Positions 25,228-34,778 are shown, counted from the first letter of the stretch. The stretch: DNA of 64,000 nt from Methylophaga sp. UBA3192 (GCA_002363955.1 DEXE01000006.1:1-64000); one strand, 5' to 3'. The notes: generated by a model not told the origin, from the letters alone. A program made the numbers and translations.

Positions 25228-26127
25228 ATGGTTGGCAATTGGGAGTTAATGCTATTACTAACAAAGTTTGCCACTTATGCTGCAGTCAGCAGTTGTGTCG
25301 GCAGCATATTAATGCAAACTTTACGATCAAAGCAATTAAGGACTACTGATACTAAGCTGGAGGCTTTTGATGTTTGGCTTAGCCGTTGGTTTTTAAAATG
25401 GGCGGGCTTAGGCCTAGTAATATCACTGTTACAATTGCCAATTCAAGCCGGTGCTATGGCTGAAAATGGCTTAGCAGGCATGTTTGACCCCTTAATGCTT
25501 AGTATCATGTGGCAATCAGCAGTGGGTAGCCAAGTCAGTTTCATTGTTGTCGGTTTTACGCTGTTGTTACTTAGTGAGTGGGGGATAAACAAGCTGGCAA
25601 GGTTTAAAACCATACTAAGAATAGTCACAGTGACTGGCTTTATTCTGCTAGCAATTAGCTTTACTTTTACGGGCCATACGGTAGAGCTCAATACGGTGTT
25701 TAAAGGCTTGTTAATGTTGCATATACTTGCCATGGCAGCTTGGGCTGGTTCTTTGTGGCCCTTACATCAAAGTTGTAAAGCGTTGCCAGCTGATAGTTTA
25801 GTGACATTAATGGAAAACTTTGGCAAGGTAGCGGTGTTTTTTGTATCCATATTAATCGCTTGTGGTGTGCTATTACTACTGCAGCTTGTAGAGCCTATTG
25901 GCAATTTATTCACTACCAATTATGGTCAGTTATTGATGTTAAAGCTGATATTTGTCAGTGGTATGTTGCTGTTAGCAGCTTGGCATAAACTTAAACTTGT
26001 TGCTGAGTTGGCGCAGCATAAAAATGCCCAACCGCTGCGGCTGTCAATTTTAATTGAAACGCTATTGGTGGTCTCAGTATTAGTGACGACTAGCGTGTTT
26101 ACGACACTTGTTGGGCCACAAAGTTAA
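25228..26127 (+). CDS. copD: Copper resistance inner-membrane protein CopD
   Basis: A 299-residue protein with eight hydrophobic segments. The core contains FTFTGHTVELNTVFKGLLMLHILAMAAWAGSLWPLHQ, in which the paired histidines in adjacent helices are typical of the CopD family; the usual length is about 300. It is thought to carry copper from the periplasm inward together with CopC. It follows copC across the CATTAG array, with AGAAGG upstream. Confidence 0.92.
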   Translation: MVGNWELMLLLTKFATYAAVSSCVGSILMQTLRSKQLRTTDTKLEAFDVWLSRWFLKWAGLGLVISLLQLPIQAGAMAENGLAGMFDPLMLSIMWQSAVGSQVSFIVVGFTLLLLSEWGINKLARFKTILRIVTVTGFILLAISFTFTGHTVELNTVFKGLLMLHILAMAAWAGSLWPLHQSCKALPADSLVTLMENFGKVAVFFVSILIACGVLLLLQLVEPIGNLFTTNYGQLLMLKLIFVSGMLLLAAWHKLKLVAELAQHKNAQPLRLSILIETLLVVSVLVTTSVFTTLVGPQS

Positions 26128-26174
26128 TCTTAGCTTTATTTGTTATTAAGACTTATTTTTTTTATGAGAACCCT

Positions 26175-26702
26175 GTGCCAAAAATTACAACTTTAACTGC
26201 CTTATTTGCAGCAGTATTTTTGCTAACAGCATGCTCTGAACCCGCTGTAACTAATAATGATCCGAAAGTTACGGCAGAGCCTGTGGTGAGCCAACAACAG
26301 AGCGAGCCTTTATTAACTGTTTATAAAACAAGTAGCTGTGGCTGTTGTAAAAAATGGATATCGCATATAGAGCAAAATGGCATAACAGCTATCGCAAAAG
26401 ACTATGATGATTTAAGCTTTATTAAAAATCGTTATGGCATTCAGCCCAATCATATCTCATGCCATACTGCAGTATCTGAGAATGGCTATGTATTTGAGGG
26501 CCATATTCCAGCAAAATATATCCTTATGTTTTTAGCCGAACCAGTGGCCAATGCTATTGGCCTTACGGTACCAGCCATGCCATTAGGTTCACCAGGTATG
26601 GAAGTGGGCGACCGTTTTATGCCGTATGAGATATTGGTATTCCTTAAAGATGGTACTAGCAAGGTTTACGCTAAAGTAGATGGTTATGATATGCAGTTTT
26701 AA
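26175..26702 (+). CDS. DUF411 metal-binding lipoprotein
   Basis: A 175-residue protein with GTG start (26175). The lipobox LTAC|S at residues 17-21 marks it as a lipoprotein. The DUF411 domain follows: YKTSSCGCCKKWISHIEQNG, then NHISCHTAVSENGYVFEGHIPA and MPLGSPGMEVG. The conserved cysteines and the GHxPA histidine are the likely copper ligands. DUF411 proteins accompany copper and silver resistance genes and are usually periplasmic. It follows copD by 47 bases in the same direction, and a strong hairpin after it ends the operon. Confidence 0.88.
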   Translation: MPKITTLTALFAAVFLLTACSEPAVTNNDPKVTAEPVVSQQQSEPLLTVYKTSSCGCCKKWISHIEQNGITAIAKDYDDLSFIKNRYGIQPNHISCHTAVSENGYVFEGHIPAKYILMFLAEPVANAIGLTVPAMPLGSPGMEVGDRFMPYEILVFLKDGTSKVYAKVDGYDMQF

Positions 26703-26716
26703 CAGCAACTAGTAAC

Positions 26717-26752
26717 AAGAACTGACTTACCCGCGCTGGTAAGTCAGTTCTT
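26717..26752 (+). terminator. Strong hairpin ending the cop operon
   Basis: Perfect 15-bp stem, AAGAACTGACTTACC paired with GGTAAGTCAGTTCTT, around a 6-base loop. There is no long T-run after it (only TTCTG), so it may act as a weak intrinsic or bidirectional terminator, or as an mRNA 3'-end stabiliser. Confidence 0.75.
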
Positions 26753-26795
26753 CTGTAATTGACTAAACTAGCAATATTTTACATGTTCTTAATGT

Positions 26796-27291
26796 CTAGA
26801 ACCTCGCCGACAAAAAAGGTGCGGTTCGGCTGGTTGTAGATTTTGCGACTTCTGCTGGTACGCCCTGAGCGACAATCAATCCGCCTTCATCGCCTGCACC
26901 AGGGCCTATATCAATAACCCAATCGCTATTGCTCGCGACCTGCATATCATGTTCAACCATAATAACAGTATTGCCTGCGTCAACCAGCCTATTTAATTGC
27001 AGCATCAACATCTGGCTCGTCTACTTGGTCGATTAATCTACGCGCATAAGGCGACACTGAATCTAAGTAGCGACGTTGTGATTCTGCAAACAAAGTACCA
27101 AAGGCAAGAGAAGACTTTCCAGAGCCAGAGATACCAGTAAAAACCACCAGTGCGTTGCGAGGTAAGTCGACATCGATGTTTTTTAAATTGTGAACTCGCG
27201 CACCGCGCACTTGAATACAGTTTTCTGGATCACTATCAACTTTTTTAGCTTTGTTTCCAGTGCTTGTGAAGTCTTTTCTCGTTATGGCCAT
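26796..27291 (-). pseudogene. UvrA-like ABC protein with large internal deletion
   Basis: On the minus strand the start (27291) reads VRGARVHNLKNIDVDLPRNA, then VVFTGISGSGKSSLAFGTLF (Walker A) and SQRRYLDSVSPYARRLIDQV, ending at a stop near 26989. Immediately after, in another frame, comes NRLVDAGNTVIMVEHDMQVA, then WVIDIGPGAGDEGG and IVAQGVPAEV, the C-terminal end of UvrA-like proteins. About 650-750 residues of the middle are missing and the join is out of frame. It is dead. Its type (short UvrA paralogue) is commonly found on accessory DNA. Confidence 0.9.
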
Positions 27292-27343
27292 AAACTGTTT
27301 ATCCTGTTGTATTGCGCTGCGTCCTTTTACAACGGGTTGGTCA

Positions 27344-27412
27344 AGATTACAAAATCGTAATCATAAATTTCATAAAGTTGTGTATGATTGGATTTATGGA
27401 TGATCTGTTTAG
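27344..27412 (+). repeat. 69-bp direct repeat, copy 2 (cus operon upstream region)
   Basis: Nearly identical to 10551-10619. It begins with the dyad GATTACAAAATCGTAATC and ends TGATCTGTTTAG, 91 bases before the first gene of the cus cluster. The dyad resembles the CopR/CusR-type sites near copA. This copy is intact and is probably the copper-responsive operator of the cus operon. Confidence 0.85.
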
Positions 27413-27503
27413 AAAGCTTTGATGCCATGTGGCGCTTGAAACTTGGATTATGGTGTGCAGGTCATTTTGTTATTAATTTAGACAATAAAGTATTATTGAA
27501 AAA

Positions 27504-27845
27504 ATGCGCATAGTAAGTCTATTACTGCTTTGTTTTTCGTTGGCTTTCGCCAATGTTAGTTATGCGCAGAACCATGAAAAAAATTGCCCTATGGAGCAAG
27601 ACGGCAGCATGAGTAATATGGATCATGCCAATATGCCAGACTGCTGTAATGATGCCGAGACTGCCGCTAAAACAGGTAAATCCTGTAAAGCAGATCAAGA
27701 TTGCAGCATCTCTAATGTGGTTAACCTTTTTTCTGTTCCATCATGGAACTTCGTTTTCACTGATAGGCGTTTGGCACGAGCGGGTATACCGTTTGTGCCT
27801 ACCTTGGCGCCTACTGACCTTTGGCGTCCGCCAACCTTAAGCTGA
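27504..27845 (+). CDS. Exported Cys/Met-rich small protein of the cus operon
   Basis: A 113-residue protein. Signal peptide MRIVSLLLLCFSLAFANVSYA is followed by a mature region with CPMEQDGSMSNMDHANMPDCC and SCKADQDC, six cysteines plus Met/His. It then has a hydrophobic stretch and a Pro-rich end (APTDLWRPPTLS). Small proteins of this type precede RND metal efflux genes in many gammaproteobacterial islands; their role is unknown but metal binding is likely. It lies between the 69-bp operator repeat and cusC. Confidence 0.7.
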   Translation: MRIVSLLLLCFSLAFANVSYAQNHEKNCPMEQDGSMSNMDHANMPDCCNDAETAAKTGKSCKADQDCSISNVVNLFSVPSWNFVFTDRRLARAGIPFVPTLAPTDLWRPPTLS

Positions 27846-27945
27846 TCCCATTTTTCCGTAGCGTTTCAAGCTGCGACTTATCTCCATGCTTGAAACATTT
27901 GCGTTGCATTTGCTGCAACGCCTCTGAACTCATCGGATCCAGCTT

Positions 27946-29298
27946 ATGTCAAACTTATTTACCAGAGCCGTTGTGCTCAAAAGTTATTCGCCACCAATCT
28001 GGCGAATTCACTGGCTAAGCTTTATTGCATTATTGACTGCCAGTTTTGCAACTGCCGTCATGGCGCAACCACAAGTTTCATCTGAGCCACTAAGCCTTGA
28101 GAATGCATTGCAACTTGCTGAGCATCGCTCTCAGGCCTTGTTAGCGCAAGATGCTGCAGCGCAAGCCTCCCAAGAGCTGGCCATTGAAGCCGGTCAACTT
28201 CCCGATCCCATGCTGGAGTTATCTGTAAATAACCTGCCAGTCAATGGTCCCATGCCTTATAGCCTTACGGAAGATTTTATGACCTCTCGCAATATTGGCA
28301 TTTCTCAGACATATACCCGTGAAGCCAAGCGCCATGCCCGTGCCAACGTGTTTGAACGTAAAGCAGATAAGGCGCAGATAACTAAAAAACTGACACTTAC
28401 TGAAATTCGCCAAAACACTGCATTGGCCTGGTTTGATGTTTATTACCAGCAGCAAATGTTGGAACTATTAACACGCCAGCAGCAAGAGGCAAGCTTACAA
28501 GTTCAGGCTGCTGAAGCTGCCTATCGTGGTAGCACCGGTCCACAATCCGATATTTTTCTAGCCAGATCGACTGTCGCAGAAATCCAGGATCGTATTTATC
28601 AAGCTCAAGCGCGCCTTGATAATGCCAAAACAACGCTATCGCGTTGGGTCGGGGATATTAACAATATCTCTTTACACGCTGCGCCTGACATTACTCAGTC
28701 TTCGCTCGACACACAGCATTTATATCATCAGGTAACTGAACATCCAGATATTGCTGTAATGAGGGCTGAGGAGGCGGTTGCAATGGCTGAAGCTAAGGCC
28801 GCACGTCAAGAGAAGCAAGCTGATTGGACTTGGTCAGTAATGTATGGCGAACGAAGTTCAGGTTTTTCGGACATGATTTCGATTGGTGTCAGCGTGCCGC
28901 TGCAATGGAATCAGGAGAACCGCCAGGATCGGGTGGTAGCCGCCAAATTGGCCCAAGCGGACCAGGTGCGAGCTGAACGTGAGGAAATGACCCGGGAACA
29001 TATCGCTGAGACAGCGCGCTGGCTTGATACCTGGAAAAGTAATTTAGTCCGGCTCAGTGACTATGAAGCCGCTTTGATTCCCCTTGCCAGCCAGCGCACT
29101 AATGCGGCACTCGCCGAATATCGTGGCGGGAAAGGCAAGTTAGTGGCAGTGCTTGATGCCCGAAAAATGGAAATTGCTACGCGTATAGAAAAACTGCGGA
29201 TCGAAATGGAAACCGCAGCGCTTTGGGCCACATTGGAATATCTGATATTGCCCGATAGTGCCGTCATTCCTTCATCCCGCACCATGGAGTTCAACTAA
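27946..29298 (+). CDS. cusC: Outer-membrane efflux protein, TolC family (CusC/CzcC type)
   Basis: A 450-residue protein. After a signal-like stretch (LSFIALLTASFATAVMAQ) it has two coiled-coil outer-membrane-efflux repeats (about 50-245 and 250-440), for instance LALEN-type SLENALQLAEHRS and the second-half VSVPLQWNQENRQ. This is the trans-periplasmic exit duct for the RND pump. The stop overlaps the next start by one base, so expression with cusB is coupled. Confidence 0.9.
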   Translation: MSNLFTRAVVLKSYSPPIWRIHWLSFIALLTASFATAVMAQPQVSSEPLSLENALQLAEHRSQALLAQDAAAQASQELAIEAGQLPDPMLELSVNNLPVNGPMPYSLTEDFMTSRNIGISQTYTREAKRHARANVFERKADKAQITKKLTLTEIRQNTALAWFDVYYQQQMLELLTRQQQEASLQVQAAEAAYRGSTGPQSDIFLARSTVAEIQDRIYQAQARLDNAKTTLSRWVGDINNISLHAAPDITQSSLDTQHLYHQVTEHPDIAVMRAEEAVAMAEAKAARQEKQADWTWSVMYGERSSGFSDMISIGVSVPLQWNQENRQDRVVAAKLAQADQVRAEREEMTREHIAETARWLDTWKSNLVRLSDYEAALIPLASQRTNAALAEYRGGKGKLVAVLDARKMEIATRIEKLRIEMETAALWATLEYLILPDSAVIPSSRTMEFN

Positions 29299-31193
29299 TG
29301 AATCGCAAATACATTTTTTTATTTTTAGTCATGGCTCTGATGACGCTTATTGCTGGTTATGCTGCTTATCAATGGGGAATGCAGCAAGGGATGGACATGT
29401 CTTCATCGAGTTCAGAGAGCATGGCGGGTAATGCCAAGACCACTGAAGATCCTTCAAGTTGGGGGATTGCCGAAGGCGAAAAAGCGACCCGCCGTCATAT
29501 CGACGCTGGAATTAAAGCCGGTGATATTGATCCGGTCACGGGTCAAAAGATTCTTTTTTACCAAGATCCGATGGTCCCCGGCAATAAATTCGAGACGCCC
29601 GGTAAATCACCTTATATGGATATGATGCTGGTGCCAGTTTATAAGGGTAGCGCTGGTGGTGAGAGTGCAACCGATGAGCCCGGCGTTAGCATTAACTCCC
29701 GCCTACAACAAAATATTGGCATACGGACGGCTTTGGTAACCAAACAGGACATAGCGACACAGGTGACGGCGGTAGGTGCTATTGCATGGAACGAGCGCGA
29801 GGAAGTGAATGTTCAAGCCCGTGCGCTGGGTTATGTGGAAAAGCTTTACGTAAAGGCCACCCTGGAGCAGGTCAATAAAGACCAGCCGCTTTTGGCTATC
29901 TACGTACCTGACTGGGTGGCCGTACAAGAAGAATTTCTGGCTCTTAACAATATGCAAGGTGAAGGATTAGATGAACTGATAGCAGCCTCAATTGCCCGCA
30001 TGCGCCAAGTGGGGATGAGCGAAGCACAAATCCGTCAGGTAAAAAGCACCGGCAGACTTCAAACGCAGCTGATTATTACCGCCCCCATTGATGGCGTCAT
30101 CACAGAATTAGTTGCCCGCGAAGGCATGACCATATCAACCGGTTCCACATTGATGCGTATTAATGGATTAGACCCCGTCTGGGCGAATGCTGAGGTACCG
30201 GAGAGTCAGATTGCATTACTCAATCCTGGTGATCCCATCACCGCCAGCAGCCCGGCTTTTCCCGGCAAACAATTTAAAGGTCAAATACAAAGATTATTAC
30301 CGGAAGTGAACCCTATAACACGCACCCTTAAAGCGCGTGTGGTGTTGGACAATCCACAGGGTGAATTGGCGCCGGGTATGTTCGTCAATATGCAGTTGGC
30401 AGGCAAACAAATTAACGATGCGCTGATGGTGCCAACCGAAGCGCTTATCCGAACGGGCAAACGCACCTTAATCATGCTGGCACTCGATAACGGCAGTTTT
30501 CGCCCGGTTGAAGTCATAACCGGACGCGTAACTGATGATAAAACCCAAATCCAGCAAGGACTGCAGGAAGGTGAACGGGTTGTGGTATCAGGTCAGTTTT
30601 TGGTGGATTCAGAAGCCAGCCTGAGAGGTGTTGAAGCCCGACTAAGTGACGATAACACGTCGAAAGCCGATGACCATTCAATGTCTGAGATGACAATGGA
30701 GACTCATCAGACCGAGGCACAAATCGAAGCCATAAACGGGCAGATATTGACTTTGACCCATCCAGATATTCCCACCCTGGAGTGGCCGGGTATGACCATG
30801 GACTTTGAACTTTCGTCATCACTCAATCCAGATGAACTGACGGTGGGTGAGCAAATTGAAATTGCCTTTCGTTTAGAAAAAGGCGCGGCGCCATTGATTG
30901 TTGAGTTTCAACCGCTCTCAAAAGCTCCTGAAATGGCAATGGAGAGTCATGAGACGCAGGCTAAAATCGAAGCTATAGACAGGCAGATTTTGACGCTGAC
31001 CCATCCAGATATTCCCAGCTTAAATTGGCCGGGCATGACCATGGACTTTGAACTGTCATCCTCGCTGGATCCTGATGGGCTAACAGTGGGCGAGCAAATA
31101 GCAATTGAGTTTCGCTTAGAAAAAGGCTCGGCACCTAAAATTATCGACCTGCAGCCTTTGTCAGCCGAGACTGAAATGGAAGGTGCAAAATGA
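29298..31193 (+). CDS. cusB: RND periplasmic adaptor CusB fused to two CusF-like domains
   Basis: A 631-residue protein. N-terminal anchor helix (FLFLVMALMTLIAGYAAYQWG) is followed by a degenerate heavy-metal-binding segment (LFYQDPMVPGNKFETPGKSP), then barrel-sandwich and beta-barrel domains (~130-450). Unusually, two CusF-like domains follow (about 475-545 and 555-625). Each holds the complete Cu(I)/Ag(I) site: THPDIPTLEWPGMTMDF and THPDIPSLNWPGMTMDF, with His, Trp, Met and Met at CusF spacing. Ordinary CusB is about 400 residues. The adaptor docks the pump to CusC and passes metal to CusA. Its start overlaps the cusC stop by one base and its stop overlaps cusA by ATGA. Confidence 0.93.
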   Translation: MNRKYIFLFLVMALMTLIAGYAAYQWGMQQGMDMSSSSSESMAGNAKTTEDPSSWGIAEGEKATRRHIDAGIKAGDIDPVTGQKILFYQDPMVPGNKFETPGKSPYMDMMLVPVYKGSAGGESATDEPGVSINSRLQQNIGIRTALVTKQDIATQVTAVGAIAWNEREEVNVQARALGYVEKLYVKATLEQVNKDQPLLAIYVPDWVAVQEEFLALNNMQGEGLDELIAASIARMRQVGMSEAQIRQVKSTGRLQTQLIITAPIDGVITELVAREGMTISTGSTLMRINGLDPVWANAEVPESQIALLNPGDPITASSPAFPGKQFKGQIQRLLPEVNPITRTLKARVVLDNPQGELAPGMFVNMQLAGKQINDALMVPTEALIRTGKRTLIMLALDNGSFRPVEVITGRVTDDKTQIQQGLQEGERVVVSGQFLVDSEASLRGVEARLSDDNTSKADDHSMSEMTMETHQTEAQIEAINGQILTLTHPDIPTLEWPGMTMDFELSSSLNPDELTVGEQIEIAFRLEKGAAPLIVEFQPLSKAPEMAMESHETQAKIEAIDRQILTLTHPDIPSLNWPGMTMDFELSSSLDPDGLTVGEQIAIEFRLEKGSAPKIIDLQPLSAETEMEGAK

Positions 31194-34100
31194 TTGCTAG
31201 ACTCATACGTTGGTCGATCGACAACCGTTTTCTGGTGTTATTGGCGACGCTGATGATGCTTGCCTGGAGCTTGGTATCTTTATCACGCACGCCGCTGGAT
31301 GCGCTGCCTGATCTCTCGGATGTTCAGGTGATAATTAAAACGAGCTGGCCGGGACAAGCACCACAATTGGTCGAGGATCAGGTGACTTATCCATTAACCA
31401 CGACCATGTTATCGGTGCCCGGTGCCAAAGTGGTTCGTGGTTTATCATTCTTCGGCGATAGCTATGTCTATGTCTTGTTCGAAGAGGGTACCGATCTGTA
31501 TTGGGCCCGCAGTCGGGTGCTGGAATACCTTAATCAGGCGCAGTCAAGGCTGCCGGATACGGCAAGTTCCTCAATCGGTCCGGATGCCACCGGTGTGGGT
31601 TGGATCTATCAGTATGCTTTGGTAGATAAATCCGGTACTCAGGATATTTCGCAGCTGCGCGCTTTGCAGGATTGGTTTCTTAAATTCGAACTGAAAACCG
31701 TCGCCAATGTAGCAGAGGTCGCAACTGTCGGCGGCATGGTCAAGCAATACCAGGTGGTTGTCGATCCCGACAAATTAGCCACTTATCGCATACCGCTTTC
31801 CCGTGTTATTGAGGCTATAAATAATGGTAATCAAGAGTCCGGCGGTGCGGTGCTGGAAATGGGTGAAGCGGAATATATGGTTCGCGCCTCGGGCTACTTG
31901 CAAAGCTTGGAAGATTTTCAATCCATTCCCTTACTAACCACTGATGCTGGTATATCAGTGACATTGGGCGATGTCGCGCATATTCAAATCGGCCCTGAAA
32001 TTAGGCGGGCTATCAGCGAGCTAAACGGAGTCGGTGAAGCTGTGGGGGGCATCATCGTGATGCGTTCTGGCAAAAACGCCCTGACCACCATTGCTGCTGT
32101 GAAAGACAAATTGAAAACGCTGCAAAAGAGTTTGCCCGAGGGTGTTGAGATTGTGACGGTTTATGATCGCTCTGGGCTAATAGAACGCGCTGTCGATAAT
32201 CTCACTGAAAAGCTTATTGAAGAATTTATTGTTGTGGCATTAGTGTGCCTTATTTTCCTGTTCCATCTTCGTTCAGCCTTGGTGGCTATTGTTTCACTGC
32301 CGCTGGGGATCTTGATGGCTTTTATTGTGATGCACTGGCAGGGGATCAACGCTAATATCATGTCGCTGGGCGGTATTGCCATCGCTGTCGGTGCCATGGT
32401 CGATGCAGCGGTGGTGATGGTTGAAAATGCTCATAAACATTTAGAACGCTGGTATGAAAAACATCCCGGATCAAAGCTTGAGGGCGACAGCCGCTGGAAG
32501 GTGATAGGTGATTCTGCCGTCGAGGTGGGCCCCGCGCTGTTTTTCTCGTTGTTGATTATTACGCTGTCTTTTATCCCAATTTTCACCTTGGAAGCTCAGG
32601 AAGGCCGACTATTCTCTCCATTAGCATTTACCAAGACTTATGCGATGGCCGCAGCAGCAGGCCTTGCTGTAACGCTTATTCCGGTACTCATGGGCTACCT
32701 TATTCGGGGCAAAATTCCAGCAGAAAACGCTAATCCGTTGAACCGGGTTTTAATTGCTTTGTATCGACCAATATTGGCAGGCGTACTGAAGTTTCCAAAG
32801 ATGACCTTAGTGGTCGCTAGCGTATTATTACTGACAAGTTTATGGCCTTTACAACATATCGGCAGTGAGTTTATGCCACCGTTGGATGAAGGGGATCTGC
32901 TTTACATGCCCAGTGCTTTACCCAGTCTTTCGGCCGGTAAAGTAGCCGAATTGTTACAGCAGACTAATCGAATGATCAAAAGCGTGCCGGAGGTAAAAAC
33001 CGTCTATGGCAAAGCCGGACGTGCGGATACGGCAACTGATCCTGCGCCACTGGTTATGTTTGAAACTACCATTCAGTTCAAACCCCGTGAAGAGTGGCGG
33101 CCGGGTATGACCAAAGAAAAATTGATCGCCGAATTAGATCGGACAGTGAAGGTGCCTGGCCTGACCAATATCTGGGTACCACCGATTCGTAACAGACTTG
33201 ATATGCTGGCTACCGGTATCAAGAGTCCTGTGGGCGTAAAAGTTTTGGGGGAAGACTTAAACGTTATTGATGGCATTGCTGGCGACATTGAAAAAGTCCT
33301 CAAAGATGTACCTGGGGTCACCAGTGTTTTTGCTGAGCGCCTCACCGGTGGTCGTTACGTCGATGTTGATATTAAACGTGATGCCGCGGCGCGTTATGGC
33401 CTTAATATTAATGATGTGCAGTTGATTATCAGTTCGGCTGTGGGAGGCATGAATATTGGCGAAACGGTGGAGGGATTGCAGCGCTTTCCCATTAATGTTC
33501 GCTACCCCCGGGAGATCCGGGATTCACTAGCCTCGTTACGGACCTTGCCTATCGTGACTATTAGCGGCCAGCAGTTGATACTGTCAGATGTTGCGAACAT
33601 TAGCATCAGTGACGGTCCACCCATGGTGCGCAGTGAAAACTCGCGGTTAGCGGGGTTTGTGTATGTCGATATTCGGGATCGGGATTTGGGTTCGGCGGTA
33701 GCTGATATGCAACAAACCGTCGCCGAGAATGTTGATTTGCCGACCGGTTATTCAGTTACCTGGTCGGGGCAATTTGAATATCTTGAACGTGCCACTGCCA
33801 AGCTGAAACTAGTGGTGCCTTTCACTTTGCTTATCATCTTTGTTTTGTTCTACCTCACGTTTAAGAATTTCGGTGAAGCATTGCTGCTGATGGTGACCTT
33901 GCCGTTTTCTTTAGTGGGCGGCATCTGGCTGCTCTATCTGTTGGGACATAACTTATCGGTGGCAAGTGTCGTCGGCTTTATTGCGCTAGCCGGGGTGGCA
34001 GCCGAATTTGGCGTCATTATGCTGCTGTATCTTAAGCAAGCCTGGCAAAAACGGCTGGATCAACATAAAGGAACGGAAGCTGATCTGCTTGATGCCATCG

Positions 34101-34360
34101 GTGAAGGCGCCGTGCTCAGGGTTAGACCCAAGGCCATGACCGCGACCGTTATCCTTGCAGGCCTGCTACCCATTATGTTTGGCAGCGGCACTGGTAGTGA
34201 GGTGATGCAGCGCATTGCTGCGCCAATGGTTGGCGGCATGGTGACGGCACCGCTGCTGTCGATGCTGGTGATCCCAGTAATTTATCTAATGATTCGTAGA
34301 CCGCGTGCACAGCGGCAGACGAAAAACCAACCAATTCAATCACAAGCAAATAACGAGTGA
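31190..34360 (+). CDS. cusA: Heavy-metal RND efflux pump CusA
   Basis: A 1056-residue inner-membrane proton-driven pump with 12 helices and two large periplasmic loops, of full family length. The start reads DALPDLSDVQVIIKTSWPGQ, the conserved first loop of metal RND pumps. Helix 4 has GGIAIAVGAMVDAAVVMVENAHKH, with the acidic proton-relay residue. The Met-bearing cleft segments (SEFMPPLDEGDLLYMPS, RLDMLATGIKSPVGVK) match Cu(I)/Ag(I)-type pumps. It exports monovalent copper or silver from periplasm and cytosol with CusB and CusC. Confidence 0.94.
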   Translation: MIARLIRWSIDNRFLVLLATLMMLAWSLVSLSRTPLDALPDLSDVQVIIKTSWPGQAPQLVEDQVTYPLTTTMLSVPGAKVVRGLSFFGDSYVYVLFEEGTDLYWARSRVLEYLNQAQSRLPDTASSSIGPDATGVGWIYQYALVDKSGTQDISQLRALQDWFLKFELKTVANVAEVATVGGMVKQYQVVVDPDKLATYRIPLSRVIEAINNGNQESGGAVLEMGEAEYMVRASGYLQSLEDFQSIPLLTTDAGISVTLGDVAHIQIGPEIRRAISELNGVGEAVGGIIVMRSGKNALTTIAAVKDKLKTLQKSLPEGVEIVTVYDRSGLIERAVDNLTEKLIEEFIVVALVCLIFLFHLRSALVAIVSLPLGILMAFIVMHWQGINANIMSLGGIAIAVGAMVDAAVVMVENAHKHLERWYEKHPGSKLEGDSRWKVIGDSAVEVGPALFFSLLIITLSFIPIFTLEAQEGRLFSPLAFTKTYAMAAAAGLAVTLIPVLMGYLIRGKIPAENANPLNRVLIALYRPILAGVLKFPKMTLVVASVLLLTSLWPLQHIGSEFMPPLDEGDLLYMPSALPSLSAGKVAELLQQTNRMIKSVPEVKTVYGKAGRADTATDPAPLVMFETTIQFKPREEWRPGMTKEKLIAELDRTVKVPGLTNIWVPPIRNRLDMLATGIKSPVGVKVLGEDLNVIDGIAGDIEKVLKDVPGVTSVFAERLTGGRYVDVDIKRDAAARYGLNINDVQLIISSAVGGMNIGETVEGLQRFPINVRYPREIRDSLASLRTLPIVTISGQQLILSDVANISISDGPPMVRSENSRLAGFVYVDIRDRDLGSAVADMQQTVAENVDLPTGYSVTWSGQFEYLERATAKLKLVVPFTLLIIFVLFYLTFKNFGEALLLMVTLPFSLVGGIWLLYLLGHNLSVASVVGFIALAGVAAEFGVIMLLYLKQAWQKRLDQHKGTEADLLDAIGEGAVLRVRPKAMTATVILAGLLPIMFGSGTGSEVMQRIAAPMVGGMVTAPLLSMLVIPVIYLMIRRPRAQRQTKNQPIQSQANNE

Positions 34361-34427
34361 TGAATCACGCCGGGTCATTTAGCGTTTCTTGATCCGGATA
34401 TTTTTTAACGCAGTGGAGAAAATTAAA

Positions 34428-34778
34428 ATGAAAAAATTATTAGTAAGTTCTTTGACGATCATTCTGTCCTTTTCGGCAACCTCGATACTAGCGGAGCAGA
34501 GAATGAATCATGACGATATGAAGAACATGGCTCCAAAAGCGGAGACATCGGATCAACAGATCACCCATTCAGCTAAAGGCACCGTCACTAAAGTCGATGC
34601 CAGCTCAAAAAAAGTAACTTTGGCTCATGAACCGGTTGAAAGCCTCAGCTGGCCTGCCATGACCATGGGATTTATGGTCCAGGATGAGCAATTACTTAAT
34701 AATCTTAATGTGGGCGATACGGTTGATTTTGAGTTTATGAAAGCAGAACAAGGTTATGTCATTACTGAAGTCAAGTAA
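34428..34778 (+). CDS. cusF: Periplasmic copper chaperone CusF
   Basis: A 116-residue protein from ATG 34428 with TGGAGA upstream; a longer frame from 34389 lacks a ribosome site. Signal peptide MKKLLVSSLTIILSFSATSILA is followed by a Met/His linker (MNHDDMKNMA) and the small OB-fold with HEPVESLSWPAMTMGF. His, Trp, Met and Met are at CusF spacing. It captures Cu(I)/Ag(I) and delivers it to CusB/CusA. It completes the cusCBAF set and is a free version of the two domains fused to CusB. Confidence 0.93.
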   Translation: MKKLLVSSLTIILSFSATSILAEQRMNHDDMKNMAPKAETSDQQITHSAKGTVTKVDASSKKVTLAHEPVESLSWPAMTMGFMVQDEQLLNNLNVGDTVDFEFMKAEQGYVITEVK

